DNA from: Glaciecola blandensis
GTDB taxonomy: Bacteria; Pseudomonadota; Gammaproteobacteria; Enterobacterales; Alteromonadaceae
DNA: 64,000 nucleotides
Assembly: GCF_031846165.1 (NCBI RefSeq)
Contig: NZ_JAVRIE010000001.1
Location: 1,054,001-1,118,000, forward strand
Direction: 5' to 3'
Part shown: piece after piece, positions 1 through 9,666 of the stretch
Layout: every line of letters starts with the position of its first letter
How positions within the stretch are numbered: the stretch's first letter is position 1
Translations under genes and position numbers: made by a program
The notes under the pieces: model-generated
What the model was told of the DNA's origin: nothing
The model's input: the letters and a program-made list of their open reading frames with translations, nothing else
Database searches by the model: none

Positions 1-924
1 GAAGCGACTGGTAGGTGCGAATAGGCCAACGGGTTGATAACCCCATGAGCCATCAAATGGAAACTCTGACACTGGCAGCACTTCGATATGAGTGTAGGCC
101 ATCTCTTTGACGTAAGAGACTAACTCATCAGCTAGCTCATGATAGCTTAAGTAACGACGATTTTGGTCCCCTGGTTTGCGCCAAGAACCCAAATGAACCT
201 CATACACACTCATCGGTTTATGGTAGTGATCAATGTTCTCTCGCTGCATCCAAGCCTGATCTTGCCATTCATAAGCATCTTGGTCATAGATAACAGAACA
301 GTGTGATGGATATTGTTGATGATGAAAGCCCAATGGGTCTGCTTTATCCGGCAATCGATGCCCTTCAGCATCTTTAATAGCGAACTTGTAGGTATCACCA
401 GTATGCAGTTCTGGTACGAATAAGACCCAATAGCCTAGATCCGTTTTCTGCATAGGATGCTTCACATCATCCCAAAGATTAAAATCTCCAATCAACGAGA
501 CCGCAGAGGCATTTGGCGCAAACACAGCGAATCGAACACCCGATACACCTCGAGCTTCGGTCAACTGTGCACCAATTTGTTGATATAGGTTTTCTGCTTG
601 ATGGTCTACAAAATGCACTGCATGAAACGCTTCATCTTGAAATTGGTAGGGGTCGATAAAGGAGTGTTGTGTATCACCGTAATGGGCTGTTACTGAATAT
701 ATAAAATTTTTGCTTCTGGATTTTGTAAATTCACAAATAAACAAGCCACTCTCTGTTTGAGTGGCTTCGCTAAGGAGTTTCTTAGACTTAGCATTGAATA
801 CCTCTACTTTTGTAGCGCTTGGTAACCACAGACTCACGCGTGTTTTGTTTTTTACTTGTGTTGCACCCAAAATAGTAAATGGGTTTGCGCAACGGCCATG
901 CGTTAGTTCTGTAGCTACAGCCAT
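1..924 (-). CDS. glgB: 1,4-alpha-glucan branching enzyme (5' part only)
   Basis: N-terminal 308 codons of the glycogen branching enzyme, which transfers alpha-1,4 glucan segments to make alpha-1,6 branch points in the cytoplasm. The gene runs off the window at base 1, so the catalytic Asp/Glu residues are not visible. Reading from ATG at 924 gives one open frame to the edge, with a CBM48-like segment APNASAVSLIGDFNLW at residues 136-151, then YEVHLGSW, and GYQPVGLFAP entering the GH13 barrel. It lies 39 bp downstream of malQ on the same strand, so both are probably one glycogen/maltodextrin operon. The family call is firm; the full length is unknown. Confidence 0.93.
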   Translation of the reverse strand, partial: MAVATELTHGRCANPFTILGATQVKNKTRVSLWLPSATKVEVFNAKSKKLLSEATQTESGLFICEFTKSRSKNFIYSVTAHYGDTQHSFIDPYQFQDEAFHAVHFVDHQAENLYQQIGAQLTEARGVSGVRFAVFAPNASAVSLIGDFNLWDDVKHPMQKTDLGYWVLFVPELHTGDTYKFAIKDAEGHRLPDKADPLGFHHQQYPSHCSVIYDQDAYEWQDQAWMQRENIDHYHKPMSVYEVHLGSWRKPGDQNRRYLSYHELADELVSYVKEMAYTHIEVLPVSEFPFDGSWGYQPVGLFAPTSRF

Positions 925-963
925 AGAAGCTCCAATATTGTTATTTTTCGGTAAAAGTCCCGC

Positions 964-3159
964 TTACTCGCTACTTGCTGCTTTACGGCGACCACTTAAG
1001 TTTTTCGCTAAGGCAACAATATCACTATCATCAAAAATATCCTCTAAATTTCTAGATAACTTACGTTTCCAATTTGGATATTCCTTAAACGTACCAGGGA
1101 TATTCACCGGCTTGTCCATTTGCAACCAGTCTTCTAGCTGAAGGCTGAGCAATGCACTTGAGCCGGTTGCCATATGTGTTTGCATGCCATAGTTAAGCTC
1201 GGTGGACATGCCAACATCATTCACATTATGGCTTACATTTTTAGTAATTGAATGATGACCATGTAAAGTGTCCAGTATATGCTGTTTATTCTCGTGACGA
1301 CTATCGTAAAGCGTTGCTAGGACATCAGCATCTGGATATAGGCCGAGCTCTTTTCCTAATGCTAAATCGTCGCAGTGCCAATACCCTATTAAGGTCGGCA
1401 TGTCATGGGTCGTCAGCGTAGACATAGATTGTTCTGGGTAGTGCGACGGCGAATAGAAACCACCATCCTCGGCTTGTTCGAAGAAGAAGACACGATAGGA
1501 ATACATACCGTTATCGGCTAACTTTGAACGAATCTCTTCTGGCACGGTACCTAAATCTTCACCAATCACTAAACTTTGATTGCGTTGACTTTCAAGCGCT
1601 AAAATACCAAGGAGGTCTTCAACTGGGTAGCAAACATAGCCCCCTTTACTTGCATGATCGCCGCGATAAACCCACCATAAACGCAACAAAGCCATGACAT
1701 GGTCGATTCGCAATGCGCCAGACGCATGCATGTTTGAAGAAAATAAATCGATGATCGGTTGATAGGCTTGCTCATACAATTTGATAGGATCCATTGGAGG
1801 CAAGCCCCAATTTTGGCCTAGCGGTCCAAGAATATCAGGAGGTGCGCCAACGGAGGCATCGATGCAGTAGAGATCTTGATTACCCCAAATTTCTGCACTT
1901 CCTTCACTCACCCCCACCGCTAAGTCACGATAGAGGCCGATGAGCATACCAGCGTCATTTGCCGCTTTGCTGGCATCTTCAAATTGCAGGGCTGCTTGCC
2001 ATTGTAAAAACAGATAGAACGTGACTCTTTCTTTATTCTGCTTAGCAAACTCAGCAACAGCTGGCATGTCATATGATTTATATTCTTCAGGGAATACAGG
2101 CCATCCCCAATAATCTTTTCCATCAGCTTTCAAACGCTCTTGCAATGCTTCAAAAACAGCGAGGGTTTGCAGACTTTCCCCCCCTTCTTTTACAAATTGC
2201 TTAAAAGCCTTGTTATGCTTCGTATTTTTACTTAAATAGACAGACTGAAACTCAGTAAACACTTGGTTTAAAGCTGCTAACTTAACTTCTGCAACACCCT
2301 CATAGTCGACATATTCCGTTGCTCTGAGTTCATTTAAACGCGCTTCAAGGCCAAAACTTTGAACCCACATTTGTACGACTTTACTGTCGAATTCAGGCAC
2401 TTGCTCGACATCAATATACAGATAATTCAGCCAACGACGAGAGCTTGGGCCATAAGGACTACAAGCATCTGGATTAGCAGGGTAAAGTTCATGTATAGGG
2501 TTAAGGCCAATAAAATCAGCACCTTGACAAGCCGCATTTTTGACTAGCACGGTCAAGTCAGAAAAGTCACCAATACCCCAGTTCTTTTGGCTGCGAACGC
2601 AGTACAGTTGAACGCTTAAGCCCCAAATCTTTTTACCATTTTCAATCGGTTCAGGAATAAAACACCGTTCGGGAACCTTTATGAGACGTGAGCGACCCAA
2701 TTCAGCATCGCCGAGCGAGACTGTCAGTTCGTGGTAACCCATTGGTAAGTCTACATCTAAGGCAACAGCATATTCATGAACTTCCTCATCTTCCAATTCG
2801 GCCACGTTAAGCAATTGTTGCTCAACTGGTTCGATTTCAAAGCGTTGCTCTTCACCAGACTCCAATGTTAACAAAACGTTATAAACTTCAGCCGCTGTAT
2901 CTATAGAAACACGCAATGGGAAGACTAAAGCTTCATCATGCTTAAATACTTGCACTGGATTGACCAAGTTTAACCATTGTTGCGTTACGCTATCTTCAAC
3001 TTGTTGCTCAAGCAATGTAAGGTCATCGACCTCGTAGCCCATTGCTTTCAGCAGTTTTATCTTGGTTTCATCGGTAACCGTTGCAGGGTTACCCCAAGCA
3101 TCGACAAATGCTGATTCGATGCCTCGAGAAGCGACTAAACCTTCAATAATTTGGTTCAT
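964..3159 (-). CDS. malQ: 4-alpha-glucanotransferase (amylomaltase, GH77)
   Basis: Disproportionating enzyme that moves maltodextrin units between alpha-1,4 glucans in the cytoplasm. The 731 residues fit the long bacterial MalQ form with an N-terminal extension before the GH77 barrel. Visible signatures are LYCVRSQKNWGIGDFSDL, LRIDHVMALLRLWWV (nucleophile Asp region), GEDLGTVPEEI (acid/base Glu region) and THDMPTLIGYW. ATG at 3159 follows an AGGAAG ribosome site. It is transcribed away from gap out of a shared 262-bp intergenic region and leads into glgB, so it probably supplies or remodels glucan for glycogen metabolism. Confidence 0.95.
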   Translation of the reverse strand: MNQIIEGLVASRGIESAFVDAWGNPATVTDETKIKLLKAMGYEVDDLTLLEQQVEDSVTQQWLNLVNPVQVFKHDEALVFPLRVSIDTAAEVYNVLLTLESGEEQRFEIEPVEQQLLNVAELEDEEVHEYAVALDVDLPMGYHELTVSLGDAELGRSRLIKVPERCFIPEPIENGKKIWGLSVQLYCVRSQKNWGIGDFSDLTVLVKNAACQGADFIGLNPIHELYPANPDACSPYGPSSRRWLNYLYIDVEQVPEFDSKVVQMWVQSFGLEARLNELRATEYVDYEGVAEVKLAALNQVFTEFQSVYLSKNTKHNKAFKQFVKEGGESLQTLAVFEALQERLKADGKDYWGWPVFPEEYKSYDMPAVAEFAKQNKERVTFYLFLQWQAALQFEDASKAANDAGMLIGLYRDLAVGVSEGSAEIWGNQDLYCIDASVGAPPDILGPLGQNWGLPPMDPIKLYEQAYQPIIDLFSSNMHASGALRIDHVMALLRLWWVYRGDHASKGGYVCYPVEDLLGILALESQRNQSLVIGEDLGTVPEEIRSKLADNGMYSYRVFFFEQAEDGGFYSPSHYPEQSMSTLTTHDMPTLIGYWHCDDLALGKELGLYPDADVLATLYDSRHENKQHILDTLHGHHSITKNVSHNVNDVGMSTELNYGMQTHMATGSSALLSLQLEDWLQMDKPVNIPGTFKEYPNWKRKLSRNLEDIFDDSDIVALAKNLSGRRKAASSE

Positions 3160-3312
3160 TTAATTCTTCCTAGTTGCCTTGGTCTCAACTTTTTGATGCA
3201 CCACAGACAGTTGTTAGCGTTTTTGCAACATAATTTTAACGCGCCATTATTCATTAAGTAAGTCTAATAGGAAATTGAATACGTTTGCATTACTATTTTA
3301 CACTAAAAAATA

Positions 3313-3327
3313 TGTAATTAAACAACA
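3313..3327. promoter_or_regulatory. possible HexR operator (upstream copy, malQ/gap)
   Basis: TGTAATTAAACAACA matches the HexR palindrome TGTAATTAAATTACA known from Shewanella-type genomes at 13 of 15 positions. It lies between the divergent malQ and gap starts and about 48 bp from a second, better match. Could act on either gene; assignment is by motif only. Confidence 0.4.
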
Positions 3328-3374
3328 AAGACTAATATAACTTTGCAATAAAAGTGGTTTTGATCAATAATTTT

Positions 3375-3389
3375 TGTAATTTTATTTCA
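3375..3389. promoter_or_regulatory. probable HexR operator upstream of gap
   Basis: TGTAATTTTATTTCA matches the HexR-type palindrome TGTAATWWWATTACA with one mismatch and ends 32 bp before the gap start. HexR control of gap is established in related gammaproteobacteria, and hexR itself lies 8 kb away in this window. Confidence 0.6.
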
Positions 3390-3421
3390 ATTGATGAATT
3401 TACATTCAAAAGAGGTCTCAC

Positions 3422-4417
3422 ATGGCGATTAATGTCGGAATTAATGGATTTGGTAGAATTGGGCGTTTAGTGTTACGCGCGGCTGCAACAAGAAGCGATA
3501 TCAACGTAGTAGCAATCAATGACTTACTAGATTTAGACTACATTGCTTACATGTTTAAATATGATTCTACACACGGCCGCTTTGACGGCACTGTAGAGGT
3601 TGTAGGAGATAAGTTAGTCGTCAACGGCAACGAAATCCGTGTGACTGCAGAACGCAATCCAGAAGACTTAGCATGGGACGCAGTAGCAGCAGATGTAGTT
3701 ATTGAGTCTACGGGCCTATTCTTAACTAAAGAAACCGCTGAAAAGCACATAGCAGCGGGTGCAAAGAAAGTTGTCATGTCAGCACCGTCTAAAGACGACA
3801 CACCCATGTTCGTCATGGGAGTTAACCATGAAGAATATGCAGGTGAAGCTATCGTTTCAAACGCATCTTGTACAACCAACTGTCTCGCACCCATCGCGAA
3901 AGTCCTAAACGATACCTTCGGGATCAAAGACGGTTTGATGACAACAGTGCATGCAACAACAGCAACGCAGAAAACGGTTGATGGCCCTTCAGCTAAAGAC
4001 TGGCGTGGCGGACGTGGTGCTTCTCAAAATATCATTCCTTCTTCTACCGGCGCAGCAAAAGCGGTTGGAAAAGTCATTCCTGCATTGAATGGCAAATTAA
4101 CGGGCATGGCTTTCCGTGTACCGACTGCCAATGTGTCTGTTGTTGACCTTACCGTTAACCTCGAAAAAGGCGCGAGTTACGAAGAAATCTGTAAAGTAAT
4201 GAAAGCTGCAGCAGAAGGCCCTCTTAAAGGTATTCTTGGTTACACAGAAGACGCTGTCGTTTCGCAAGACTTTATCGGTGATACACAGTCAAGCGTGTTT
4301 GATGCAGATGCGGGTATTTCACTAACAGATACCTTTGTGAAAGTGGTATCTTGGTATGACAACGAAGTTGGCTACTCAAATCGAGTACTCGATTTAGTTG
4401 CGCATATTTCAGAGTAG
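3422..4417 (+). CDS. gap: glyceraldehyde-3-phosphate dehydrogenase
   Basis: Oxidises glyceraldehyde-3-phosphate to 1,3-bisphosphoglycerate with NAD+ in lower glycolysis. The 331 residues are typical for the tetrameric enzyme. The N-terminal Rossmann motif GINGFGRIGR and the catalytic segment ASCTTNCLAP with Cys150 are intact, as is the C-terminal WYDNEVGYSNR. AGAGG lies just before ATG. It is followed by its own hairpin terminator and then yeaD. Probable HexR sites upstream suggest joint control with the Entner-Doudoroff operon, whose products feed this step. Confidence 0.98.
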   Translation: MAINVGINGFGRIGRLVLRAAATRSDINVVAINDLLDLDYIAYMFKYDSTHGRFDGTVEVVGDKLVVNGNEIRVTAERNPEDLAWDAVAADVVIESTGLFLTKETAEKHIAAGAKKVVMSAPSKDDTPMFVMGVNHEEYAGEAIVSNASCTTNCLAPIAKVLNDTFGIKDGLMTTVHATTATQKTVDGPSAKDWRGGRGASQNIIPSSTGAAKAVGKVIPALNGKLTGMAFRVPTANVSVVDLTVNLEKGASYEEICKVMKAAAEGPLKGILGYTEDAVVSQDFIGDTQSSVFDADAGISLTDTFVKVVSWYDNEVGYSNRVLDLVAHISE

Positions 4418-4432
4418 TCGCAACGTTGACAT

Positions 4433-4462
4433 AAAAAAGACGGCCTTCTCGCCGTCTTTTTT
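4433..4462 (+). terminator. Rho-independent terminator after gap
   Basis: GACGGC(4439-4444) pairs with GCCGTC(4451-4456) across a 6-base loop, flanked by A6 and T6 runs. It starts 16 bp after the gap stop. Confidence 0.9.
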
Positions 4463-4540
4463 CTTTTCAGACCGATGGTTTGTATACTTACGCCCTACCC
4501 TTAACCGTTTTACTGATTAATTTAACTACTTGGACACACT

Positions 4541-5476
4541 ATGCTGACTGACACAAAGATTGACTATACAGTGCTCGATACAGTGAACAGGGCGAGTATT
4601 GATAAAGTCGATATCCTTGAGATTACAAACAAGCATTGTCGAGCAAAGTTGAGTCTTTTCGGCGCACATTTACTCAGTTTTATACCACAGAAGGATCAAC
4701 GCGAGCGCCTTTGGTTAAGTTCTGCGGCAATATTTGATAAAAGCAAAGCGATTAGAGGCGGCATTCCTGTCTGCTGGCCGTGGTTTGCAGACATCTACCC
4801 TGAACACCACAACGATGAATCTAACAGTCAGTCTCTTCGTGCTCCAGGCGGTTATCCGGCACACGGTTTTGTGCGCACCCAAGATTGGGATGTGAGTGCC
4901 ATTAGCGAAAGCGAAGACGAAACTAAGATCACACTTCAACCTAGTAAGCTTGGCTTGTTTGGCTTCGAAAAGTCGCTAAATGTAGAAATTGAGTTTACAT
5001 TTGCTGAGAAATGCACTGTTAAACTAAGCAGCCAAAACCTGTCTAGCATTTCGCAATCAATCACCGCGGCACTCCATTCTTACTTGAATGTACCTAGTAT
5101 TGATACACTAGAATTACACGGTATTGAAGGTAAGTTCATCGACAAACTGGAAGATAGTCGCTTGTTTGATAGTCCGGCGCGTTATCGTATACAACAAGAG
5201 GTTGACCGTATCCATTTAGTCGATGACAGCAACAAGATGGAAAAGGTAAGTGTCAGTTTCGATGAACGAACGACTAGCAATGTGGCTAATCTATCCGTAG
5301 CGCATACTGGACACGATTCTGTGATCATCTGGAACCCTTGGATAGATAAGAGCGCTAAGATGGCTGACATGCCCCCAGAAGGTTACAGAAACATGCTCTG
5401 TATAGAAGCTGCAATAAGCTCACCGCATTGTATCGCCCCGAACGAGAGGCATGTACTAGAACAGATAATTGACTAG
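4541..5476 (+). CDS. yeaD: D-hexose-6-phosphate mutarotase (YeaD family)
   Basis: Aldose-1-epimerase fold enzyme expected to interconvert the anomers of glucose-6-phosphate and related hexose phosphates in the cytoplasm. At 311 residues it is of normal to slightly long size. Diagnostic segments are IRGGIPVCWPWF, GYPAHGFVRTQDW and HSYLNV, with CIEAA near the C-terminus carrying the likely catalytic Glu. The gap-yeaD order is the same as in E. coli (gapA-yeaD). Here the gap terminator stands between them, so yeaD probably has its own promoter in 4463-4540. Confidence 0.93.
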   Translation: MLTDTKIDYTVLDTVNRASIDKVDILEITNKHCRAKLSLFGAHLLSFIPQKDQRERLWLSSAAIFDKSKAIRGGIPVCWPWFADIYPEHHNDESNSQSLRAPGGYPAHGFVRTQDWDVSAISESEDETKITLQPSKLGLFGFEKSLNVEIEFTFAEKCTVKLSSQNLSSISQSITAALHSYLNVPSIDTLELHGIEGKFIDKLEDSRLFDSPARYRIQQEVDRIHLVDDSNKMEKVSVSFDERTTSNVANLSVAHTGHDSVIIWNPWIDKSAKMADMPPEGYRNMLCIEAAISSPHCIAPNERHVLEQIID

Positions 5477-5481
5477 AGACG

Positions 5482-5508
5482 AAAAACGCTCCTCAGGAGC
5501 GTTTTTTT
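5482..5508. terminator. bidirectional terminator between yeaD and eda
   Basis: ACGCTCC and GGAGCGT form a stem with a 3-base loop, bordered by an A5 run on one side and a T7 run on the other. It can serve both the plus-strand yeaD and the minus-strand eda operon. Confidence 0.88.
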
Positions 5509-5534
5509 AATGGTTTGCTTACATTCGTATTGTG

Positions 5535-6170
5535 CTAAATGGCGACAGCCTGTTTTGCCAACTCAGTGATAATAGACCATTGTTTATTTTCAATTGCATC
5601 CGTTGGCGCCAACCAAGAGCCACCACAACACTTCACATTAGGCAGAGCCAAATACTCTTTATAGTTACTCGGGCTAATGCCGCCGGTAGGACAGAAAGCG
5701 ACATCAGGGAATGGTCCGCCAATAGATTTCAATGCTTTTACGCCGCCCGCGGCCTCTGCAGGGAAGAATTTCAAATGGTCGTATCCCGCATCTTTCGCTT
5801 TCATCAAATCAGAAATATTTGAAACGCCAGGTATCAGAGGAATAGTCCCTTCTTTACCTGCTTGCAATAAGTCGGCAGTCAAACCTGGGCTAATCGCAAA
5901 CTTAGCGCCGGCCTCAGTAACTGCTTTCAGTTGCTCTCTGTTGGTGACCGTACCTGCGCCAATATAGGCGTCAGGAAGTTCTTTCGCAATGACGCGAATA
6001 ACGTCCATTGCGGCTTCGGTACGAAGAGTCACTTCAAGTACGTTAATACCCCCGTCCATTAACGCTTTCGCGATTGGTACAGCATCTTCAACGTTTTCAA
6101 TTACGAGAACAGGTACAACCGGTCCTTGCTTAAAGATTTCTTCTGAGGAAAAGGTCCAGTTATTCATCAT
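5535..6170 (-). CDS. eda: 2-dehydro-3-deoxy-phosphogluconate (KDPG) aldolase
   Basis: Class I aldolase that splits KDPG into pyruvate and glyceraldehyde-3-phosphate, the last dedicated Entner-Doudoroff step. The frame shows EVTLRTE, AGTVTNREQL, AISPGLT and KFFPAEAAGG, where the lysine is the Schiff-base residue, then CPTGGISPSNY. Several starts are possible (TTG 6173, ATG 6170, ATG 6167). ATG at 6170 overlaps the glk stop in TGATG, which points to translational coupling. It is the last gene of zwf-pgl-edd-glk-eda. Confidence 0.96.
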   Translation of the reverse strand: MMNNWTFSSEEIFKQGPVVPVLVIENVEDAVPIAKALMDGGINVLEVTLRTEAAMDVIRVIAKELPDAYIGAGTVTNREQLKAVTEAGAKFAISPGLTADLLQAGKEGTIPLIPGVSNISDLMKAKDAGYDHLKFFPAEAAGGVKALKSIGGPFPDVAFCPTGGISPSNYKEYLALPNVKCCGGSWLAPTDAIENKQWSIITELAKQAVAI

Positions 6171-7129
6171 CAATTAGTCTCTTTTGTTTGTTGTAATAAA
6201 TAAGCTAATGCGCCAAGCAATCCATGATCGGGCTCATTAATTAAGTAAGTAGGAATATTTTCTACATAGCCTGCAAAGTTACCTTTCGCCTCAAACTGCT
6301 GACGAAACTCACTGTTTACAAAGAATTCGCCTAAACGTGAGGCAATGCCACCGCCGATGAAAACACCACCCGTAGTACAAAGATTTAGTGCCAAATTGCC
6401 AGCAAAACTGCCCATAATCCGACAGAACTGCGTAACAGCAGCGACACACAGTGTATCTGTGCCTGCGAGGGCACGCTCAGTGATATCAGCAGGATCATTA
6501 TAATCTTCAGGCTCTCCAGCGTTAATCGCTAGCGCACTATAGATATTCACGATACCGCGGCCAGAGAGCACCTCTTCAGCAGATACACGACCTAACTTTT
6601 CTTTAAGGTAACGCCAAATCACGATGTCTATTTCATCATTTGGTGCAAAGTCAACATGACCACCCTCACCGTCTAAGGTCTGCCAACCAGCAGCAGTTAA
6701 GGTTAGATGTTCAACTCCCAAGCCCGTGCCAGGTCCAAATACGACGATGTTCCCTTTCGGGTCAGCTTCACCTCTACCAATTTTTATGACTTGATCGGCA
6801 GATAAGGTTGGCAAAGAATGCGCTACTGCCGAGAAGTCATTGATAACGTGTAACTGCGATAGGGACAATTCATCACGCAACGCTTTTTTGGAGAATTGCC
6901 AAGTGTGGTTTGTCATTTTAACTAGATCATGATTAACAGGGCATGCAATAGCAATGCAACCATGCTCGAAGCTGTCTTGTCCTACATCATCACCGAATTG
7001 AGTAATTGCCTCAGCAATTGTGTCAAACTCAGTACAAAGATACTTTTTAATAGCTTTTATTTGGCCATTTTCAATTTGGGCCAAGCGTATATTGGTCCCA
7101 CCGACATCAGCGACGAACATGTTACTCAT
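6170..7129 (-). CDS. glk: glucokinase
   Basis: ATP-dependent kinase that makes glucose-6-phosphate from free glucose in the cytoplasm. The 319 residues match the bacterial Glk family. ADVGGTNIR near the N-terminus is the phosphate-binding loop, INDFSA carries the catalytic Asp, and GPGTGLGVEHL and GIVNIYSALA follow. It sits between edd and eda, so the operon takes glucose through phosphorylation to KDPG cleavage. The Shine-Dalgarno is weak (AAGAG), consistent with coupling to edd, whose stop is 5 bp upstream. Confidence 0.96.
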   Translation of the reverse strand: MSNMFVADVGGTNIRLAQIENGQIKAIKKYLCTEFDTIAEAITQFGDDVGQDSFEHGCIAIACPVNHDLVKMTNHTWQFSKKALRDELSLSQLHVINDFSAVAHSLPTLSADQVIKIGRGEADPKGNIVVFGPGTGLGVEHLTLTAAGWQTLDGEGGHVDFAPNDEIDIVIWRYLKEKLGRVSAEEVLSGRGIVNIYSALAINAGEPEDYNDPADITERALAGTDTLCVAAVTQFCRIMGSFAGNLALNLCTTGGVFIGGGIASRLGEFFVNSEFRQQFEAKGNFAGYVENIPTYLINEPDHGLLGALAYLLQQTKETN

Positions 7130-7134
7130 ATTTA

Positions 7135-8955
7135 TTACTCTTGCTCAAAAAACAGTGAACAGGCGCCTTCTTCAGCTCCTGACAAAGATGCTCGCATGCC
7201 TGCGAATAACTCTCTACCCATACCTACATGGCTATCGCTTAGATTCGCCACGGCAGGTTCACGCGCAGCTAACTCGGCATCATCAACATGTAAAATAAAC
7301 TCACCTGTTGCCGTATTCAGCTCAATCAGATCACCGTCGTGAACTTTGGCAATTAAACCACCTTTGTAAGCTTCAGGCGTTAAATGAATAGCAGCAGGTA
7401 CTTTACCCGATGCTCCTGACATCCGGCCGTCTGTGACTAAAGCCACTTTGTACCCTTTATCTTGTAGCACCCCTAGTGGCGGTGTTAAACGGTGCAGCTC
7501 TGGCATACCAATGGCCGATGGACCTTGGAAACGTACGACAACAACACAGTCTTTGTTAAGCTCACCATCTTGGAATGCTTTATCTAGTGCATATTGGTCT
7601 TCGAATACCACGGCAGGCGCTTTGATGTGGCAATTAGGATCGCGCAAAGCTGAGGTTTTCATGACTGCGCGTCCAATCTTACCTTCTAAGACAGATAGGC
7701 CACCGTCTGGTTTAAACGGTTGCTCTACTGTCGCAAGCACTTCTTTGTCCAAGGATGCTTGTGGGCCATCTTCCCAAACCAATTCGCCGTCACGAAGCTT
7801 AGGTTCTTTGGTATATTGCTCTAAGCCTTTACCACAAATAGTGTTCACGTCGTTATGCAGTAAACCAGCATCTAAAAGCTGCTTGAACAACAAGCTCATA
7901 CCACCAGCAGCGGTAAAGTGATTGATATCAGCAGAACCATTAGGATAAATACGAGTTAATAATGGAGTGGCTTTAGATAAGTCAGAAAAGTCATCCCAAT
8001 TTACGATTAAACCAGCAGCTCTTGCAACGGCAACTAAATGCATTGTGTGATTAGTTGAACCACCTGTGGCTAACAAGGCAACAATACCGTTAACCATAGC
8101 TTTAGCATCAACAATATGACCAATCGGCATATAGTTTTCACCTAAATCCGTTAAGCGTGTTGCTTGCACGGATGCGGCCTTGGTCAATGCATCACGTAAA
8201 GGTGTACCTGGGTTAACAAATGAGGCTCCCGGCAAGTGCAGCCCCATGACTTCAACAACCAGTTGGTTACTGTTTGCAGTACCATAGAAAGTGCAGGTTC
8301 CTGCAGAATGATAAGACTGAGACTCGGCTTCCAATAATTCATCACGGCCAACTTTACCTTCTGCGTAAGCTTGTCTTACTCTGGCTTTTTCTTTGTTTGG
8401 TAGACCTGATGGCATTGGGCCCGCAGGTACAAAAACAGTGGGTAAATGACCGAAGCTAAGGCCACCGAGCAAGAGACCGGGGACGATTTTGTCACAAATT
8501 CCCAACATCACAGTGGCATCAAACATATTGTGCGATAGGGCAATAGCTGCGCCCATGGCTATATTATCGCGACTCATCAGGCTTAGTTCCATACCGGCAT
8601 TACCTTGCGTCACACCGTCACACATTGCCGGAACACCACCAGCAAATTGAGCGACACTGCCCACAGATCTCACTGCATCTTTAATCTGCTGCGGATAGCT
8701 TTCATATGGTTGGTGAGCTGACAACATGTCGTTGTAAGAAGATATAATCGCCACATTGGCTTTTGTCATGCTGCGTAGGTCTGATTTGTCATCTTTATTA
8801 CAAGCAGCAAAACCATGAGCTAAGTTGCCGCAAGATAACTCGCCGCGCAGTGGACCTTGCTTTCTAGCTCTTTCAATTTTTGCTAAATACGCAGCACGCG
8901 TGTCTTTGCTACGTTCAATAATTCGTTGTGTTACTTCTTGGATAATTGGATTCAT
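7135..8955 (-). CDS. edd: 6-phosphogluconate dehydratase
   Basis: Iron-sulfur dehydratase of the IlvD/Edd family that converts 6-phosphogluconate to KDPG. Length is about 606 residues, as usual. Recognisable stretches are PAMCDGVTQGNAGMELSL, GICDKIVPGLLLG, AGTCTFYGTANSNQ and VTDGRMSGASGKVP, which include conserved cluster and substrate-binding cysteines. There are tandem ATGs (8958 and 8955); the AGGAG box favours the second. The start region lies 6 bp after pgl within the five-gene operon. Confidence 0.97.
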   Translation of the reverse strand: MNPIIQEVTQRIIERSKDTRAAYLAKIERARKQGPLRGELSCGNLAHGFAACNKDDKSDLRSMTKANVAIISSYNDMLSAHQPYESYPQQIKDAVRSVGSVAQFAGGVPAMCDGVTQGNAGMELSLMSRDNIAMGAAIALSHNMFDATVMLGICDKIVPGLLLGGLSFGHLPTVFVPAGPMPSGLPNKEKARVRQAYAEGKVGRDELLEAESQSYHSAGTCTFYGTANSNQLVVEVMGLHLPGASFVNPGTPLRDALTKAASVQATRLTDLGENYMPIGHIVDAKAMVNGIVALLATGGSTNHTMHLVAVARAAGLIVNWDDFSDLSKATPLLTRIYPNGSADINHFTAAGGMSLLFKQLLDAGLLHNDVNTICGKGLEQYTKEPKLRDGELVWEDGPQASLDKEVLATVEQPFKPDGGLSVLEGKIGRAVMKTSALRDPNCHIKAPAVVFEDQYALDKAFQDGELNKDCVVVVRFQGPSAIGMPELHRLTPPLGVLQDKGYKVALVTDGRMSGASGKVPAAIHLTPEAYKGGLIAKVHDGDLIELNTATGEFILHVDDAELAAREPAVANLSDSHVGMGRELFAGMRASLSGAEEGACSLFFEQE

Positions 8956-8964
8956 CATATTCTC

Positions 8965-9657
8965 CTAAGGTGCCCACATTAATTCAACAGTCGCTTTGTC
9001 ACACACTGCTTTAATCGGCTTTTCGAGTTCACTTGCATTCTCAATGGCATCGTTAAGTACATCTAACTTTTTTTGCCCGGTCAAATGTAAGAATACATGT
9101 GCACTACTCACTAAAGCCTTCAAGGTGAAGGACATTCTTTGATGTGGCGCAGTCGTGGGTTGCGTTGCTATAAGCATAGCAGGTGAATTGAGATCTAATC
9201 CCGCTTCTACTTGCGCACTGCACGGAAATAATGATGCTGTATGACCATCTTCCCCCATTCCTAATATGACAATATCAAAGGGTAAACCCACGTCTTCAAA
9301 CGTACGCGTAAGCTCATCGACACCATCCTCGGCATTATCATGTTGCGTCTTCAAGGCAACAAATCGGGCAGCGGCAGCTTTATCCTGTAGTAGGTTTTCA
9401 CGGACTAGCTTCTCATTACTAGCGGCATCTTGGTTATCAACCCAACGTTCGTCAGCCAAGGTAATCGTGACTTTTGACCAATCTACGGGGCGAGAGCATA
9501 GCGCTTTGAATAAAGGTAGCGGCGTACTACCACCACTAACTACGAGGCTAGCTTTACCTTTCTCACTAATTGCTTGCTTTAATGTATCGGCAATGCGCTG
9601 GCTAAAAACACTAACCAGCTCATCAGCAGAAGTAAACGTGTGTGTGTGTAAACTCAT
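8965..9657 (-). CDS. pgl: 6-phosphogluconolactonase (DevB/SOL type)
   Basis: Hydrolyses 6-phosphogluconolactone, the product of Zwf, to 6-phosphogluconate. The 230 residues are normal for the family and show SGGSTP, ADERWV and GMGEDGHTASLFP. The start ATG has a clear GGGGA box 6 bases upstream. It lies between zwf and edd with gaps of 9 bp, so expression is almost certainly coupled. Confidence 0.96.
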   Translation of the reverse strand: MSLHTHTFTSADELVSVFSQRIADTLKQAISEKGKASLVVSGGSTPLPLFKALCSRPVDWSKVTITLADERWVDNQDAASNEKLVRENLLQDKAAAARFVALKTQHDNAEDGVDELTRTFEDVGLPFDIVILGMGEDGHTASLFPCSAQVEAGLDLNSPAMLIATQPTTAPHQRMSFTLKALVSSAHVFLHLTGQKKLDVLNDAIENASELEKPIKAVCDKATVELMWAP

Positions 9658-9666
9658 AGTTATCCC

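Noticed and set aside
761..1141. Plus-strand open frame of about 126 codons over glgB/malQ
   Set aside because: It lies antisense to the clearly coding glgB start and malQ end, and has no family resemblance.
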